Assembly: GCA_001313365.1 (NCBI GenBank)
Contig: BBFS01000025.1
Location: 1 to 51,983, forward strand
DNA from: Paenarthrobacter nitroguajacolicus JCM 14115
GTDB taxonomy: Bacteria; Actinomycetota; Actinomycetes; Actinomycetales; Micrococcaceae
DNA: 51,983 nt
Reading direction: 5' to 3'
The notes below the pieces were generated by a model. It had not been told where the DNA came from. It saw only the letters and a program-made list of their open reading frames with translations, and did no database searches. Shown here one piece after another: positions 10,199 through 20,556 of this stretch (the stretch's first letter is position 1; every line of letters begins with the position of its first letter). The translations under genes and the position numbers were made by a program.

Positions 10199-11551
10199 AT
10201 GACTGTCGTACCCTTGCCGCTGGAGCAAACCCTTCCCGGTGGCGAACTGATCCATGGTGCCGAGGGCGGTTCCGTCGTACGGCGCTCCGTCCTCCCCCCC
10301 GGCGGCGTGCGCGTCCTGACCGAGGCAATGCCCGGTCAGCGTTCGGCCACCATCGGGTTCTGGGTGGCAGTGGGTTCACGCGATGAAGCTGACGGCCAGC
10401 ACGGTTCCACACACTTCCTTGAGCACCTGCTGTTCAAGGGCACCAAGAGGCGCACAGCCCTGGAGATCGCTTCCGCCTTTGACGAGGTAGGAGGCGAATC
10501 CAATGCGGCCACCGCCAAGGAAAGCACCTGCTACTTCGCCCGGGTCTTGGATACGGACCTTCCCATGGCCATTGATGTCATCGCTGACATGATCACCGGC
10601 GCGGTGCTCGATCCTGCGGAATTGGAGCAGGAACGCGACGTCATCCTTGAGGAAATCGCCATGGACAGCGATGACCCGACGGATGTAGCCCACGAGAAAT
10701 TCGTAGCGGCCGTCCTCGGCCATCACCCGCTGGCGCGGCCAATCGGTGGAACCCCGGATGCCATCAAAGCCGTGGCAAGGGATTCAGTCTGGGCGCACTA
10801 TCAGCGTTACTACCGCCCGGAGGAACTGGTCATCACCGCGGCCGGCGGCCTCGATCATGACGTCGTCTGCCAGCTCGTCCTTGATGCCCTCAAGCTGCCG
10901 GGTGGCACCTTGACGATGGCGCTGCGCCTGTAGAGCGCCGGGGGTACTGACCGGGCAGTCATCACAGGTACATCAGGGCTGCACGTGGTGAAGCGTCCCG
11001 TGGAGCAGGCCAACATCATCATGGGTTGCCCCACGATCGTTGCCACGGATGACCGCCGTTTTGTCATGAGCGTACTGAACGCCGTTTTGGGTGGTGGCAT
11101 GTCCTCCCGCCTGTTCCAGGAAATTCGGGAAAAGCGTGGCCTGGTGTACTCCACGTACTCGTTCACGGCAGCGTATGCGGACGCCGGATACTTCGGTATG
11201 TACGCCGGTTGCACGCCTTCCAAGGTTCGCCAGGTATTGGAACTCCTGGGCCTCGAGCTGGATAAGCTCGCCAAGGAAGGCATCACGGACGAAGAGCTTC
11301 GGAAGGCTGTAGGTCAACTCAGCGGCGGGATTGTCCTCGCGCTCGAGGACACCGGTTCGCGGATGTCGCGGCTTGGCCGGGCGGAACTGGTGTCCGGTGA
11401 GTTCCAGGACATTGACGAGACCCTCGGCCGCATCAAGGCCGTCACGGTGGAGGACGTTCAGGAACTTGCCCGCGAACTCGCAGCGGCGCCCCCCCGCACC
11501 ATCACCGTTGTTGGTCCCTTCGAAGAAACCGAGACCTTCGGACTTAAGTAG
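10199..11551 (+). CDS. M16 family zinc metallopeptidase
   Basis: Pitrilysin/mitochondrial processing peptidase-like protease. ATG 10199 lies behind GAAAGG. The inverted zinc motif HFLEH is at about residue 70, with the distal Glu in the ERDVILEEI stretch. The C-terminal half has the inactive-lobe features GGGMSSRLFQEIREKRGLVY and YAGC. Frame is lost around 10890-10985 where several C or G are missing; restored sequence reads AAGWHLDDGA between the two parts. About 450 residues, standard for actinobacterial members encoded directly after pnp. The conserved pnp neighbourhood is well known, but the physiological substrate is not. Confidence 0.9.
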
Positions 11552-11589
11552 ATTCCGTCCGGAATCTCTGGACTCGCGCATTGTAAACA

Positions 11590-11619
11590 GGGCAGCATGA
11601 TCACACGATGATGCTGCCC
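11590..11619 (+). terminator. Hairpin after M16 protease gene
   Basis: GGGCAGCAT and ATGCTGCCC are perfect 9-bp arms around a 12-base loop. No T tract follows, so termination strength is uncertain. Confidence 0.55.
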
Positions 11620-11638
11620 TGACTACATTGGAGACCTG

Positions 11639-12105
11639 ATGGATCTGCCTCAAGCGGCCATGCTGCGGAGATGCTGCGGGACTTCATCGGTCACTGGCGG
11701 GGGGGCATTACGGAGATTGCTGCGTCACCGTGGGGGGGAACAGCGCGGACAGCTGAGGCCGAAGCGGTCTTCACCAAGGCCGCCGGCGGCTATGCCGTGG
11801 TCCAGAGCTACAGGCACCGCGAAGCCGACGGCACGCACTTCGAAGGCCACGGCATGTTCACGGTTGACCGGGACCACGGCGACACTCTGTGGTATTACGT
11901 GGACAGCATGGGACGGCCGCCAGCCAGCCCGGTCCGCGGGACATGGCACGCAGGAACGCTGACACTGGACCGGAGAACGGCCGACGGCGTAGCCAGGCAC
12001 ACGTTCCGCGTCGAAGACGGCGTATTGGTGCACACCGCTGACTTGAGGCTCGAAGGAACTGCCGAGTTCAGCCCGTTGTTGAAGAGTGTGTTCCGGAAGG
12101 CATGA
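11639..12105 (+). CDS. DUF1579-like conserved protein
   Basis: Starts ATG 11639 after TTGGAGACC. Across one frame repair in the first 25 codons (lost bases near 11665) it reads MLRDFIGHWRG, then AVVQSYRHREADGTHFEGHG, DTLWYYVDSMG, GTWHAGTLTLDRR and ends LKSVFRKA, about 154 residues. The pattern of beta strands and the FIGHW start resembles the DUF1579 family of small beta-barrel proteins, whose function is unknown. G7 runs at 11699-11705 and 11731-11737 add Gly without shifting frame. Confidence 0.7.
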
Positions 12106-12122
12106 TCTGGCGGTAATCCGGG

Positions 12123-12412
12123 TTAATAGCTTCCGGTGTAAACCGTTTCCATGATGCGCGTCTTCGGATCGCCGATGAGGGCGGGGGCGCGTTCAGTCGA
12201 ATTCCATACGGTGGACTGTAAGCGTCCAAGCATGTCCTCGGCTTTTTCGAACGTTTCGAAGTCCAGTTCCACAACAACCACCCCCCTTCCGCTGGCCTGC
12301 TGACACGGAACTGTTGAACACCGGAACCGGCCCTGTCCAGAGGATCGCGGTCGAAGGCTGCCTTCCACATGTCAAAATCTTTGATGCCGTGCTCAATCTG
12401 GAGCGTGTACAT
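12123..12412 (-). CDS. Small conserved protein with dimeric alpha/beta-barrel look
   Basis: Minus-strand ORF starting MYTLQIEHGIKDFDMWKAAF behind GGGAAGGAACG and ending METVYTGSY, about 96 residues. The pattern of strand, helix with DMWKAAFDRD, strand and VVVELDFETFEKAEDML resembles ferredoxin-like antibiotic-monooxygenase (ABM)-type barrels, but no catalytic residue is identifiable. A C/G run near 12280 shifts the frame once. It follows moaA-moaD on the same strand and may be co-transcribed; a role in cofactor synthesis is not supported by the sequence. Confidence 0.6.
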
Positions 12413-12515
12413 GGCGTTCCTTCCCGGACGTTGCCTGATGACGCTTCCAGAGTAGGACTGAGCTGCGGGAGAAGATATGCCCGGGCCGTCTTTGGTGGGT
12501 GGGCCTGTACTTGGC

Positions 12516-12784
12516 CTAGCCCCCCGGCGAAGGGGGGGCAGGACGTCAATGATGTCGTCGCTTCCCAGGGGAGCGGCACGATCCCGGACAGCCACCTCGT
12601 TGCGGAGGAAACTGCTGCGGGCCACGATTCTGGCCAGCGGAGGGGGTGCCTTCGGGAGGCAGTGGACGTTCGACGGCGAGCGCAGCTTCCAGCAGCGCTC
12701 CAGGCTGGTGCCTTCCGGGAGGACGTGAAGTTCTTCTTCCACGCCGGCGGCCGCGCGTGCGGCAGCGAAGTAACGGACAAGCAA
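12516..12784 (-). CDS. moaD: Molybdopterin synthase sulfur carrier subunit MoaD
   Basis: Ubiquitin-like sulfur carrier whose C-terminal GG is thiocarboxylated. Start TTG 12784 is supported by GGAGG eight bases upstream, within the end of moaA. The protein reads LVRYFAAARAAAGVEEE, then LARIVARSSFLRNEVAV, DDIIDVLPP and ends FAGG. A G run next to the stop has six G where five restore the terminal GG and the stop; G7 in the DVLPP codons also shifts frame. About 88 residues. It is the second gene of a moaA-moaD operon and would pair with MoaE encoded at 20041. Confidence 0.85.
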
Positions 12785-12788
12785 GGGT

Positions 12789-13963
12789 TTAGCCTCCGAT
12801 TGCGCTCATGCTGCGGTCCGGCTGGACGAAGTCCGCTGCGCCGAGACCTGTGTGATCCATGCCGTGGGCTTTGGGTTTGACCCACATGGCGTCCTGCCAC
12901 CGCGATGCCAGTTGGTCATCCGTGGCGCCCCCCCACGGAGGAGGCCCAGGAGATCGAATTCTTCGCGGGAGAAAAGGCAGCTCATGATCTTGCCCTCAGC
13001 AGTGATCCGGGTACGGCGGCAGTCGGAACAGAACGGCTCAGTGACGGAGGCGATGATGCCCACTGTACCGAGGACCGGACCCGTAGCCACGCCCGTTGCC
13101 GTGTCCCGGCGTCGTACTTCAAAGCGCTCGGCTGGTGCGCCATCCCGCTCACGGGGGGGTCGTTGTCCAGCACGAAGTCGCGGGAAAGCAGTTCACGAAT
13201 CTCGGCGGCCGTGATCATGTTGCGCCGGGTCCACCCGTGGTCGGCGTCCAGCGGCATCTGCTCGATGAAGCGAAGCTCGTAGCCGCGGCCCAAAGCCCAC
13301 GCCAGGAGGTCCGGTGACTCCGCGTCATTGATCCCGCGCATCAGCACAGCATTCAGTTTCACCGGGCCCAACCCGGCTGCCCAAGCGGCGTCTACGCCGG
13401 CCAGGACGCGGTCCAGGAAGGGGGGGCGTCGGGTGAGTTTGGTAAATGTCTCTTCATGGAGGGAGTCGAGCGAGACATTGATCCGGGTTAGACCCGCCGC
13501 TTTCAACGCAGCGGCCTTCTTATCCAGTCCCACACCGTTGGTGGTCATGGAAATGGGGGGGAGGTCCGGGTGGTCGTTCCGGATGCCGGCAATAATGTCC
13601 ACCAAGTCAGCGCGGACCAACGGCTCGCCGCCGGTGAGCCGGAGCTCCCGAACGCCCAGGGCATTGACGCGACGCGGACAATGCGGACGATTTCGTCCCT
13701 GGTCATCACGGCTTGTTTCGAAAGCCATTCAAGCCCCTCGGCAGGCATGCAGTAGGTACAACGCAGATTGCACTTGTCCGTCAGGGACAGGCGCATATCC
13801 GTCGCTCGCCGACCATAGCGGTCCCACAGCCCGGCGGGCGTACCTGCGGGACGTGGGGGGGGCGTACCTGCGGGACGTGGGGGGGCGGAACTGCCACGCC
13901 GCTTTCCGTGCTGCCTACAGCACCGCCCGAAGGGGGTACCGGCATGCCCAGCTGAACACTCAT
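12789..13963 (-). CDS. moaA: GTP 3',8-cyclase MoaA
   Basis: Radical SAM enzyme that starts molybdenum cofactor synthesis from GTP. The N-terminal cluster motif is CNLRCTYC (CxxxCxxC), with [13 protein letters not shown] next; the C-terminal cluster Cys are seen in [21 protein letters not shown], and the chain ends SMSAIGG with the family's terminal GG. An N-terminal Pro-rich tail precedes the barrel and holds a 24-base tandem duplication (13838-13884) coding for PRPAGTP-like repeats. The proposed start is ATG at 13963. Frame is broken near 13840-13885, 13425, 13556, 13155, 12930 and others. About 385 residues after repair. Confidence 0.92.
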
Positions 13964-14084
13964 AAATTCAGCTACGCCACCGCGGCTGGATCAGTGACAC
14001 CCATTACAGTCATTGAGTTCTTACGGATTCCATACACTTGTGCCCTCAGGGCCCGGATCGGGTGCTGCGCAACGTCCGCAAACC

Positions 14085-14090
14085 TATGCT
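14085..14090 (+). promoter_or_regulatory. -10 element TATGCT of the response regulator gene
   Basis: TATGCT sits six bases before GTG 14097, indicating a leaderless transcript and deciding the start over upstream in-frame codons. Confidence 0.45.
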
Positions 14091-14096
14091 GAAAGC

Positions 14097-14874
14097 GTGA
14101 CCACTAATACGGCATCATCAGCGGAGCCCGGGAATCGTCGCATCCTCCTGGTGGAGGATGAACAGACCATAGCCGACGTTGTCCGCGATTACCTGCTGAA
14201 AGCAGGATTCCAAGTGGACATGGCGGGGGACGGCTTCACCGCCCTCAAGCTGGCAGCCTCGCGACAACCTGATCTAGTGATCCTGGACCGGATGCTGCCG
14301 GGACTGGACGGTGTTGAGGTGTGTCGCCGACTCCGCCAAAGCATGAGCGTGCCCGTCATCATGGTCACGGCCCTGGGAACCGAGGACGACCGGATTCTGG
14401 GGGTTGGAGATGGGAGCTGACGACTACGTCACCAAGCCCTTCTCTCCCCGGGAGCTGGTCCTTCGGGTGAAGTCGGTATTGCGCCGGAGCATCAAGGAAT
14501 TCGCGCCGGAACCGCCGGTTGAAGCCGCAGGACTTGAGCTCGATCCCGCTTCCCGGACAGTCACGCATGGTGGAGTTCCCCCCCTGGCACTGACCGTCCG
14601 CGAGTTCGACCTGCTGGCTTTTTTGATGCGAAGGCCGCACCAGGTCTTCAGCCGGGAAGAACTGATCAAGGCCGTGTGGGGATGGGACTTCGGCGATTTG
14701 TCCACGGTCACGGTCCACGTCCGGCGCCTGCGGGAGAAGATCGAAGCCAACCCCACCAAACCCGAGCTGTTGAAAACCGTATGGGGGGGCGTCGGCTACC
14801 GCTTCGACGGCAAGCGGTATGCCGCCGGGCCTGAGAGCCTTGACGATGAAGAAGGTGAGCATGGAGGGCAGTGA
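14097..14874 (+). CDS. OmpR/PhoB-family response regulator
   Basis: DNA-binding response regulator of about 259 residues. Receiver: ILLVEDEQ (acidic pocket), LVILDRMLPGLDG with the phospho-acceptor Asp, VTALG (Thr/Ser switch) and DYVTKPF (conserved Lys). Winged helix: LTVREFDLLAFLMRRP, FSREELIKAVWGW and TVTVHVRRLREKIE, ending near GVGYRFDG. One G too many near 14398-14402 shifts the frame between DRILG and LEMGADDY; C7 at 14578-14584 and G7 at 14783-14789 keep it. It overlaps the histidine kinase start, forming a two-component operon upstream of the molybdoenzyme. Confidence 0.93.
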
Positions 14875-16132
14875 GCTGTGGACCATCCTCGCATGGGTCC
14901 TGTTCTGGGCCGTGTTCATCGGGGCCACCACATGGGTGCTCCTCCGGCTGCTTCGCCGGGCCTCGGTACTCACCCAGATCTGCTTGGTGGTTGTGGCTAC
15001 TGTCGCCGTGCTGGTGGCGGGCATGGTCAGTGCTTTCAACGCGATGTTTATTTCCGCGAGGGACCTCGAAGTCATGTGGTACATCCTGGCCACTGCCTCG
15101 GCGGTTGCCGTTGCACTGTCCCTGATGCTGGGTGCCGGTGTCTCCAGGAACGCTGCCCACTTGGTTGACGCCGCCCGGCGACTGGGCCGAGGCGAAACCC
15201 TGGAACACACAGCGGGCCAGGGGGCGGGGGGAGCGCTCCGGCCATGACGTCCGAACTCGCAGAACTGGCCAAGGAACTTGAGGCCAGCAGCCGTAGCCTG
15301 GCCGAGTCCCGGGAACGCGAAGCCGCCCTGGAGACTGCGCGACGCGAGCTTGTGTCGTGGATTTCCCATGACCTCCGAACACCCCTGGCCAGCATGCGCG
15401 CCATGACCGAAGCCCTTGAGGACGGCATGGCATCAGATGTGCAAGGTTATTACCGGAAGATCATCGGGCAGACCGAACAAATGACGGCCATGGTCAACGA
15501 CCTCTCGGAACTGTCCAAGATCCAGGCCGGCACCCTCCGCCTGCGCTCCGAACCCTTGGACCTTTACGACCTCGTCAGCGATGCCCTTTCGGACCTGGCG
15601 CCGCTGGCCGCTAAACGCGGCATCAGGCTCGACGGCGGCGGGGGGAACGTGAGTGCATGGCCGTCGCCGACGGACCAAGCCTGGCCCGGGCAGTGCGGAA
15701 CATACTCCTCAATGCCATCATCTACACCGAGCCAGGCAGCGACGTCCATATCAGTGTCGGACGGGACGGCGTCGGACGGGGGCGGCCCTGAAGGCAAGAA
15801 CGCTGGAAATGCCGTTATCGCCGTCCATGACCAATGCGGCGGCATCCCGGACGAGGACCTCCCGCACTTGTTCGAAACGGGCTGGCAGAAAGATCCCGCC
15901 CGCCGCACCAGCGAAGCATTACAGGCAGCTACAGCGGGGGGGCCGGCATCGGTCTCAGCATGGTGGCCGGCATCGTCAAAGCTCATGGCGGATCGGTCAC
16001 AGTGGACAACGTCGAGGGTGGCTGTCGCTTTGCGTTGTCACTTCCGGCCGGGGGGCAACCCCACCCGGGTCTTCGATGCCTCCCGACCATCAACCCATCG
16101 CAATGGACAACCGCCTCGGAGGCACGACATGA
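14861..16132 (+). CDS. Sensor histidine kinase, membrane bound
   Basis: ATG 14861, behind AAGGTGAGC, overlaps the regulator stop by 14 bases. Two membrane segments (ILAWVLFWAVFIGATTWVLL and LVVVATVAVLVAGMV, plus a third near YILATASAVAVALSLML) precede a HAMP-like linker. The dimerisation box is VSWISHDLRTPLASM with the phospho-His. The ATPase has an N box NILLNAIIYTEP and G boxes DQCGGIPDEDL and GGAGIGLSMVAGIVKAHGG. Frame breaks lie near 15222-15238, 15642-15650, 15940 and 16050. The stop TGA overlaps the next ATG (ATGA), tying the kinase to the molybdoenzyme gene. The signal sensed is unknown. Confidence 0.9.
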
Positions 16133-17716
16133 GCACGCTCGCACCCGGTACCACCAAGCAGCGGCGCCTCACGGGGTAAGCCTGCGCTGTGGCTGCCGCC
16201 GCGGGGTGTGGCTGCCGGCGCAGCCGGGATCGCTGCAGGCGAACTGACCGCCGGCCTCTTGAGCCTTTGGTTTCGCCCGTCACGGCCCTTGGCGGAGCGG
16301 TAATCGACGCCGTGCCGCCAGGGATCAAAGACTTGGCAGTGCAGCTATTCGGTACCGCCGACAAGATCGTGTTGGTCGCTTGCATCGTGGGCGTGGCAGG
16401 AATTCTTGCGGCGCTCGCCGGTATCTTGGAGCGTCGCCGCAATGGCTGGGGCCTGGCCCTCGCCGGACTGGCGGGTGTCGCAGGGCTGACTGCCGTCGTG
16501 ACCCGGGCCCAGGCCAGTCCCCCCAGGCAGCGCTTGCGCCGATTGTTGCCGCGGTACTCACCCTGGTGCTGCTGCGAAACCTCGTGCGTCGGCTGGCAAC
16601 CTGGGCTCCGTCGGAAGTAATCCCAGGCCGCGAGGAAGCGCCACTGGCTCGGCGGAGCTTCCTGAACGCTTGGCTGGAACTTCCCTTGCCGCCGTCGTAG
16701 CCGGAACGGTGACCACCGTCCTTACCCGGGCCACAGCGGTGGCTTCAGGCTTCCGGGGGGGCTCCATGACGCTCCCGGAACCCGCCACACCGCTGCAAAC
16801 CATCCCGGCCGGCGCGTCCCTGTCCGTGGATGGCATCAGCCCTTTGGTTACACCAAATGCCGATTTCTATAGGATCGACACAGCATTGACCGTCCCGGCC
16901 ATCGACCCCCCCCTGCTTGGAAACTGAGGGTCACCGGAATGGTGGAACGCGAGGTTGAAATCGACTTTGCCACCCTCCTCGCCAAGCCCATGACAGAACG
17001 CCATGTCACTATCGCCTGCGTGTCCAACAACGTCGGTGGTGACCTCATCGGCAACGCCTCTGGCTGGGTTGGCCCGTGAGGGAACTATTGGCAATGGCAG
17101 GGCCCAAAGCCGGTGCTGACATGGTCCTGTCCACCAGTAACGACGGCTGGACGGCCAGCACTCCCTTGGAGGCCCTCACCGACGACCGTGATGCGCTCCT
17201 GGCCGTCGGCATGAACGGTGAACCGCTTCCGCTGGAACATGGCTTCCCGGTGCGGATGATTGTGCCGGGACTCTATGGTTTTGTTTCTGCCACCAAATGG
17301 TTAACCGAACTGAAAGTCACACGTTTTTCCGACGACACCGCGTACTGGACGACTCGGGGTTGGAGCGATCACGGACCCATCAAGACGCAATCGCGCATCG
17401 ATGTCCCCCCCGCAACGGCCGAAGCGTCCAAGCAGGCAGGGTCCAATTCGGCGGCGTGGCGTGGGCCCAGCACAGGGGCATCAACGGCGTAGAGCTTCGC
17501 GTCAATCGCGGACCATGGCAGCAGGCTACGCTGGCCGGCGCGATCTCCACCGACACTTGGTACCAGTGGCAATGCGGCATCGACCTGACGCCAGGTGAGT
17601 ACGAAGTGCAGGTCCGGGCCACCGATTCCAAAGGTGAACCGCAAACTGAAGACAAGGCACCAGTAGCTCCCGATGGCGCCACGGGCTATCACACCATCAA
17701 CGTCAAGGTGGGCTGA
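16129..17716 (+). CDS. Membrane molybdopterin oxidoreductase, sulfite oxidase family
   Basis: About 525 residues after repair. The N-terminus has about four membrane segments (VVAAGAAVGIGELTAGLLS, KIVLVACIVGVAGILAALAG, WGLALAGLAGVAGLTAVV, LAPIVAAVLTLVLLRNLV), then a further hydrophobic stretch SLAAVVAGTVTTVLT. The periplasmic/extracellular domain is of the sulfite oxidase type: NADFYRIDTAL, then RHVTIACVSNNVGGDLIGNA with the presumed Mo-ligand Cys, GFPVRMIVPGLYGFVSATKW and WTTRGWSDHGPIKTQSRID, with a C-terminal Mo-co dimerisation domain ending YHTINVKVG. Frames change at G/C runs near 16180-16230, 16515, 16615-16640, 16908, 17058 and 17405. Substrate could be sulfite or another oxyanion. Confidence 0.85.
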
Positions 17717-17759
17717 GGCCCTAGTCTGGGTACGTCCGGAGAATTTCCCGGAAGCCAGC

Positions 17760-19021
17760 GTGTCCACCCAGGAGGATGTCCGTGCCAGATCTGTTGCAGT
17801 CCACCGCCAGGCAGTGGTGGAACTGCTCACCGACGTTTCTGCAGGCAAGGGCAACATCACCCTGCCACTGCTTGAGGCGCTTGGTAAAGCGCTCGCCGTC
17901 GATGTCTACGCGCCGCTCTCCTTGCCCCCCGTTCGCCAATTCCCAAATGGACGGCTTCGCCGTCCACTCAGCAGATATTCCCGACGGCGGTGCGGAGCTC
18001 AAGGTAGCGGAGCCGGTTCCGGCAGGCGCGGCGCCGGAAGCACTGAAGCCCGGCTTTGCCGCCCCCCCATCATGACCGGGGCCATGATCCCCGACGGGGG
18101 GGCCGACGCGTCGTGCCCATTGAAAAGGCGACGCCGAACTTTTTTCCGGACCCTGCCGCAGTGGAGGCTGTCGTGGAACTGCCTCCGGTCGCTCCCGGCA
18201 CCTACGTGCGGGACAGCGGCAGCGACATCAGGAAGGGCACACTGGCGCTGCCCGCCGGTACCCGGATGGGACCCGCGCAGTTGGGGGGGCTTTTGGCGGC
18301 GTTGGGGGGGCTGACAACCGTCGAAGTCCGCGAACCTTGGTGCGTCCTGCTGGTCACCACCGGGGGGGACGAGGTAGTGGAACCGGGGGGGGAAGAACTC
18401 ACGACCGGCAAGATTTTCGATTCCAACGGAACACTGCTCGAAGCCTCCCTACGACAGGCCGGCCTGGACGTGGTCCGCACTGGAATATCCGATGACGACC
18501 CCCCCTCCAGGCTGCTGGCGGTGCTCCGCCGTCACACCGCGCAAGCGGATAGCCGCGTCGATGTCATTGTTACCACCGGGGGGAGTGAGCAAGGGAGCCT
18601 ATGAAGTGGTCCGGCAAGCCATGGCGAACCAGCCGGTGGATTTCCTTCCGGTGGCAATGCAGCCAGGAGGACCGCAGGGATTGGGCACTTTTGACGGTGT
18701 TCCGTTCCTTGGCTTTCCGGGAAATCCGGTCAGCTGCCTGGTGTCATTTGAGATGTTTCTCAGGCCGGCCCTTTCGCAGGTACTGGGAACGCCCGCACCG
18801 AGGCCGGTGCTGAAGGCCCGCTTGGCCGAACCCCTGGCCTCGCCGGAAGGCAAACACCAGGTCCGTCGGGGGACCGTGGACGCGGACGGAACGGTCCGGA
18901 TGGAAGGTGGAGCGGGTTCGCACCTCGTCCATGCCTTGGCCCGGGCGAACGCCTGGTTCAGATACCCGGCGACGTCACGGAACTCACCGACGGAGACGAA
19001 GTGGAAGTATGGATGCTGTGA
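17760..19021 (+). CDS. moeA: Molybdopterin molybdenumtransferase MoeA
   Basis: Inserts molybdate into adenylyl-molybdopterin. The frame opens with GTG 17760; an upstream TAGTCT at 17722-17727 could be a -10 box. Motifs: [94 protein letters not shown] (the molybdopterin-binding fold), [32 protein letters not shown]. Ends [10 protein letters not shown]. More than ten frame changes occur, most at C7/G7 runs, including 18061-18067, 18098-18104 and 18284-18290. It overlaps moaC by 13 bases. Confidence 0.93.
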
Positions 19022-19551
19022 AGCAAACTCCCGCGACTACAGAACACGCCGGCGGACTGACCCACCTCAGGCAGGACGGCACTGCACAGATGGTGGATGT
19101 CTCCGAAAAAGCAGTCACTACCCGTGTTGCAACTGCTACAGCCACTGTCCGCAGCACCCCCAACGTACTGGCCCTCCTTGGTGCCGGCGAATTGCCCAAG
19201 GGCGATGCCCTCGCCGTGGCTCGCGTTGCAGGGATCATGGCGGCGAAGAAGACTCCTGAGCTGATTCCGCTGTGCCATCCGTTGCCGATCTCCAAAGTCA
19301 CAGTGGACTTCGAGCTGGGCACTGACTCGGTTGAAATCCTGGCCACCGTCAAGACCCGGGGGTGTGACCGGCGTCGAGATGGAAGCACTGACGGCGGCTT
19401 CCGTAGCGGCCTGAGCGTCTACGACATGATCAAAGCCGTGGACAAGCACGCAGTGCTGACCGATATCCGCGTGCTGGCTAAGAGCGGCGGCAAAAGCGGC
19501 GACTGGGACATTTCCAAAGAATCAACCGTAGAGGGGGGGGCCGGCGCATGA
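19009..19551 (+). CDS. moaC: Cyclic pyranopterin monophosphate synthase MoaC
   Basis: Converts the MoaA product to cyclic pyranopterin monophosphate. Starts ATG 19009 inside moeA. The family signatures are [38 protein letters not shown] (metal/substrate site), [15 protein letters not shown] after repair, [11 protein letters not shown] and [11 protein letters not shown]. Lost and gained bases between 19360 and 19415 break the frame around the [12 protein letters not shown] segment. About 180 residues. The stop overlaps the next ATG (ATGA), showing translational coupling. Confidence 0.95.
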   Translation: MDAVKQTPATTEHAGGLTHLRQDGTAQMVDVSEKAVTTRVATATATVRSTPNVLALLGAGELPKGDALAVARVAGIMAAKKTPELIPLCHPLPISKVTVDFELGTDSVEILATVKTRGCDRRRDGSTDGGFRSGLSVYDMIKAVDKHAVLTDIRVLAKSGGKSGDWDISKESTVEGGAGA

Positions 19552-20051
19552 GCGCGTGCGAGCCGAACGCTCAGCGGAAGGCCGGCGTCGTCATAGCATC
19601 CACCCGTGCAGCCGCAGGCGTGTATGCCGACGAAACGGGTCCGATTATTCTCGATTGGCTCAGCGAGCACGGCTTCGATACCTTCCCCCCCACCATGGTG
19701 GTGCCGGACGGTGAGCCGGTTGGTGCTGCCCTGAGGGCCCTCCTGACGCAGGAACCCGCCGTGGTCATCACCAGCGGTGGAACGGGTCTTAGCCCGGATG
19801 ACCGCACACCCGAAATGACGCTGCCGCTGCTAGAACGTGAGATTCCGGGCATCATGGAGGGAATCCGGCGCGCCGGCGCCGCCAAAACCCCCATGGCCAT
19901 GCTGAGCCGTGGCCACGCCGGGGCAGCGGGGAAGACATTCGTCATCAACCTGCCCGGATCCCCCCCGAAGGGCCTCATGGACGGGTTAGCTGTCCTGGAC
20001 CCTGTGATCGGGCACCTCTGCGAGCAATTGGAAGGAAGCCATGGGCACTGA
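19548..20051 (+). CDS. mog: Molybdopterin adenylyltransferase (MogA/MoaB family)
   Basis: Adenylates molybdopterin before Mo insertion by MoeA. Single open frame of 167 residues: [37 protein letters not shown], then [25 protein letters not shown] and [13 protein letters not shown]7 at 19686-19692 and at 19961-19967 each add one Pro relative to the family consensus but keep the frame. Overlaps moaC by four bases and moaE by eleven. Confidence 0.92.
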   Translation: MSACEPNAQRKAGVVIASTRAAAGVYADETGPIILDWLSEHGFDTFPPTMVVPDGEPVGAALRALLTQEPAVVITSGGTGLSPDDRTPEMTLPLLEREIPGIMEGIRRAGAAKTPMAMLSRGHAGAAGKTFVINLPGSPPKGLMDGLAVLDPVIGHLCEQLEGSHGH

Positions 20052-20505
20052 AACAAACTTTGAGGTGGTCAGCGCTGTCCTTAGCGCCGAACCCATTTCC
20101 GTGGACCAAGCCATCAGGGCGGTCGAATCCGATACCGCCGGGGGGGCAGTGGTCAGCTTCAGCGGCGTTGTTCGAAATCACGACGGCGGCAAGGCGGTGG
20201 ACCGCCTAAGCTACAGCGCGCATCCCACGGCACACCAGGTGATGTCAGATGTCGTTGCGCAGTTGGTCTCCGAGCACTCCGGTGAAGCTGCGCAGCCCGT
20301 TCGGATCTGGGCTGCCCACCGGATCGGCATGCTGGAGATCGGTGACCCCCCCGCGCTGGTATGTGCTGTGGCTGCTGCGCACCGCGGCCAGGCGTTCGCT
20401 GTGTGCGCTGAGCTCGTGGACCGCGTCAAGGAGCAAGTCCCCATTTGGAAGGAACAGTTCTTCACTGACGGCACCGTGGAGTGGGTTGGAGCAGGGGGGG
20501 AGTAG
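20041..20505 (+). CDS. moaE: Molybdopterin synthase catalytic subunit MoaE
   Basis: Large subunit of molybdopterin synthase; partner of MoaD (12516-12784). ATG 20041 overlaps the end of mog. Landmarks: SFSGVVRNHDGGKAVDRLSYSAHP (conserved Arg and active-site region), IWAAHRIGMLEIGD, AVAAAHRGQAFAVCAELVDRVKEQVPIWKEQFF with the catalytic Lys, ending near EWVGAG. Length about 154, standard. Homopolymer runs at 20141-20147, 20345-20351 and 20495-20501 keep frame but add a residue each. Confidence 0.95.
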   Translation: MGTETNFEVVSAVLSAEPISVDQAIRAVESDTAGGAVVSFSGVVRNHDGGKAVDRLSYSAHPTAHQVMSDVVAQLVSEHSGEAAQPVRIWAAHRIGMLEIGDPPALVCAVAAAHRGQAFAVCAELVDRVKEQVPIWKEQFFTDGTVEWVGAGGE

Positions 20506-20526
20506 GCCGGAGTAACGGTTCCTGCC

Positions 20527-20543
20527 GGGCTCCGGCCCGGCGG
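20527..20543 (+). other. GC-rich hairpin between moaE and dapB
   Basis: CCGGGC-TCC-GGCCCGG lies just before the dapB -10 element and after the moaE stop. It may end moaE transcription; no T tract follows. Confidence 0.35.
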
Positions 20544-20549
20544 TAGGGT
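20544..20549 (+). promoter_or_regulatory. -10 element TAGGGT of dapB
   Basis: TAGGGT, seven bases, then ATG 20557, with no Shine-Dalgarno. Fits leaderless dapB mRNA. Confidence 0.5.
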
Positions 20550-20556
20550 TAACGGC

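Noticed and set aside
17401..17716. Separate gene made from the C-terminal part of the molybdoenzyme
   Set aside because: It continues the sulfite-oxidase dimerisation domain once the C run near 17405 is corrected.
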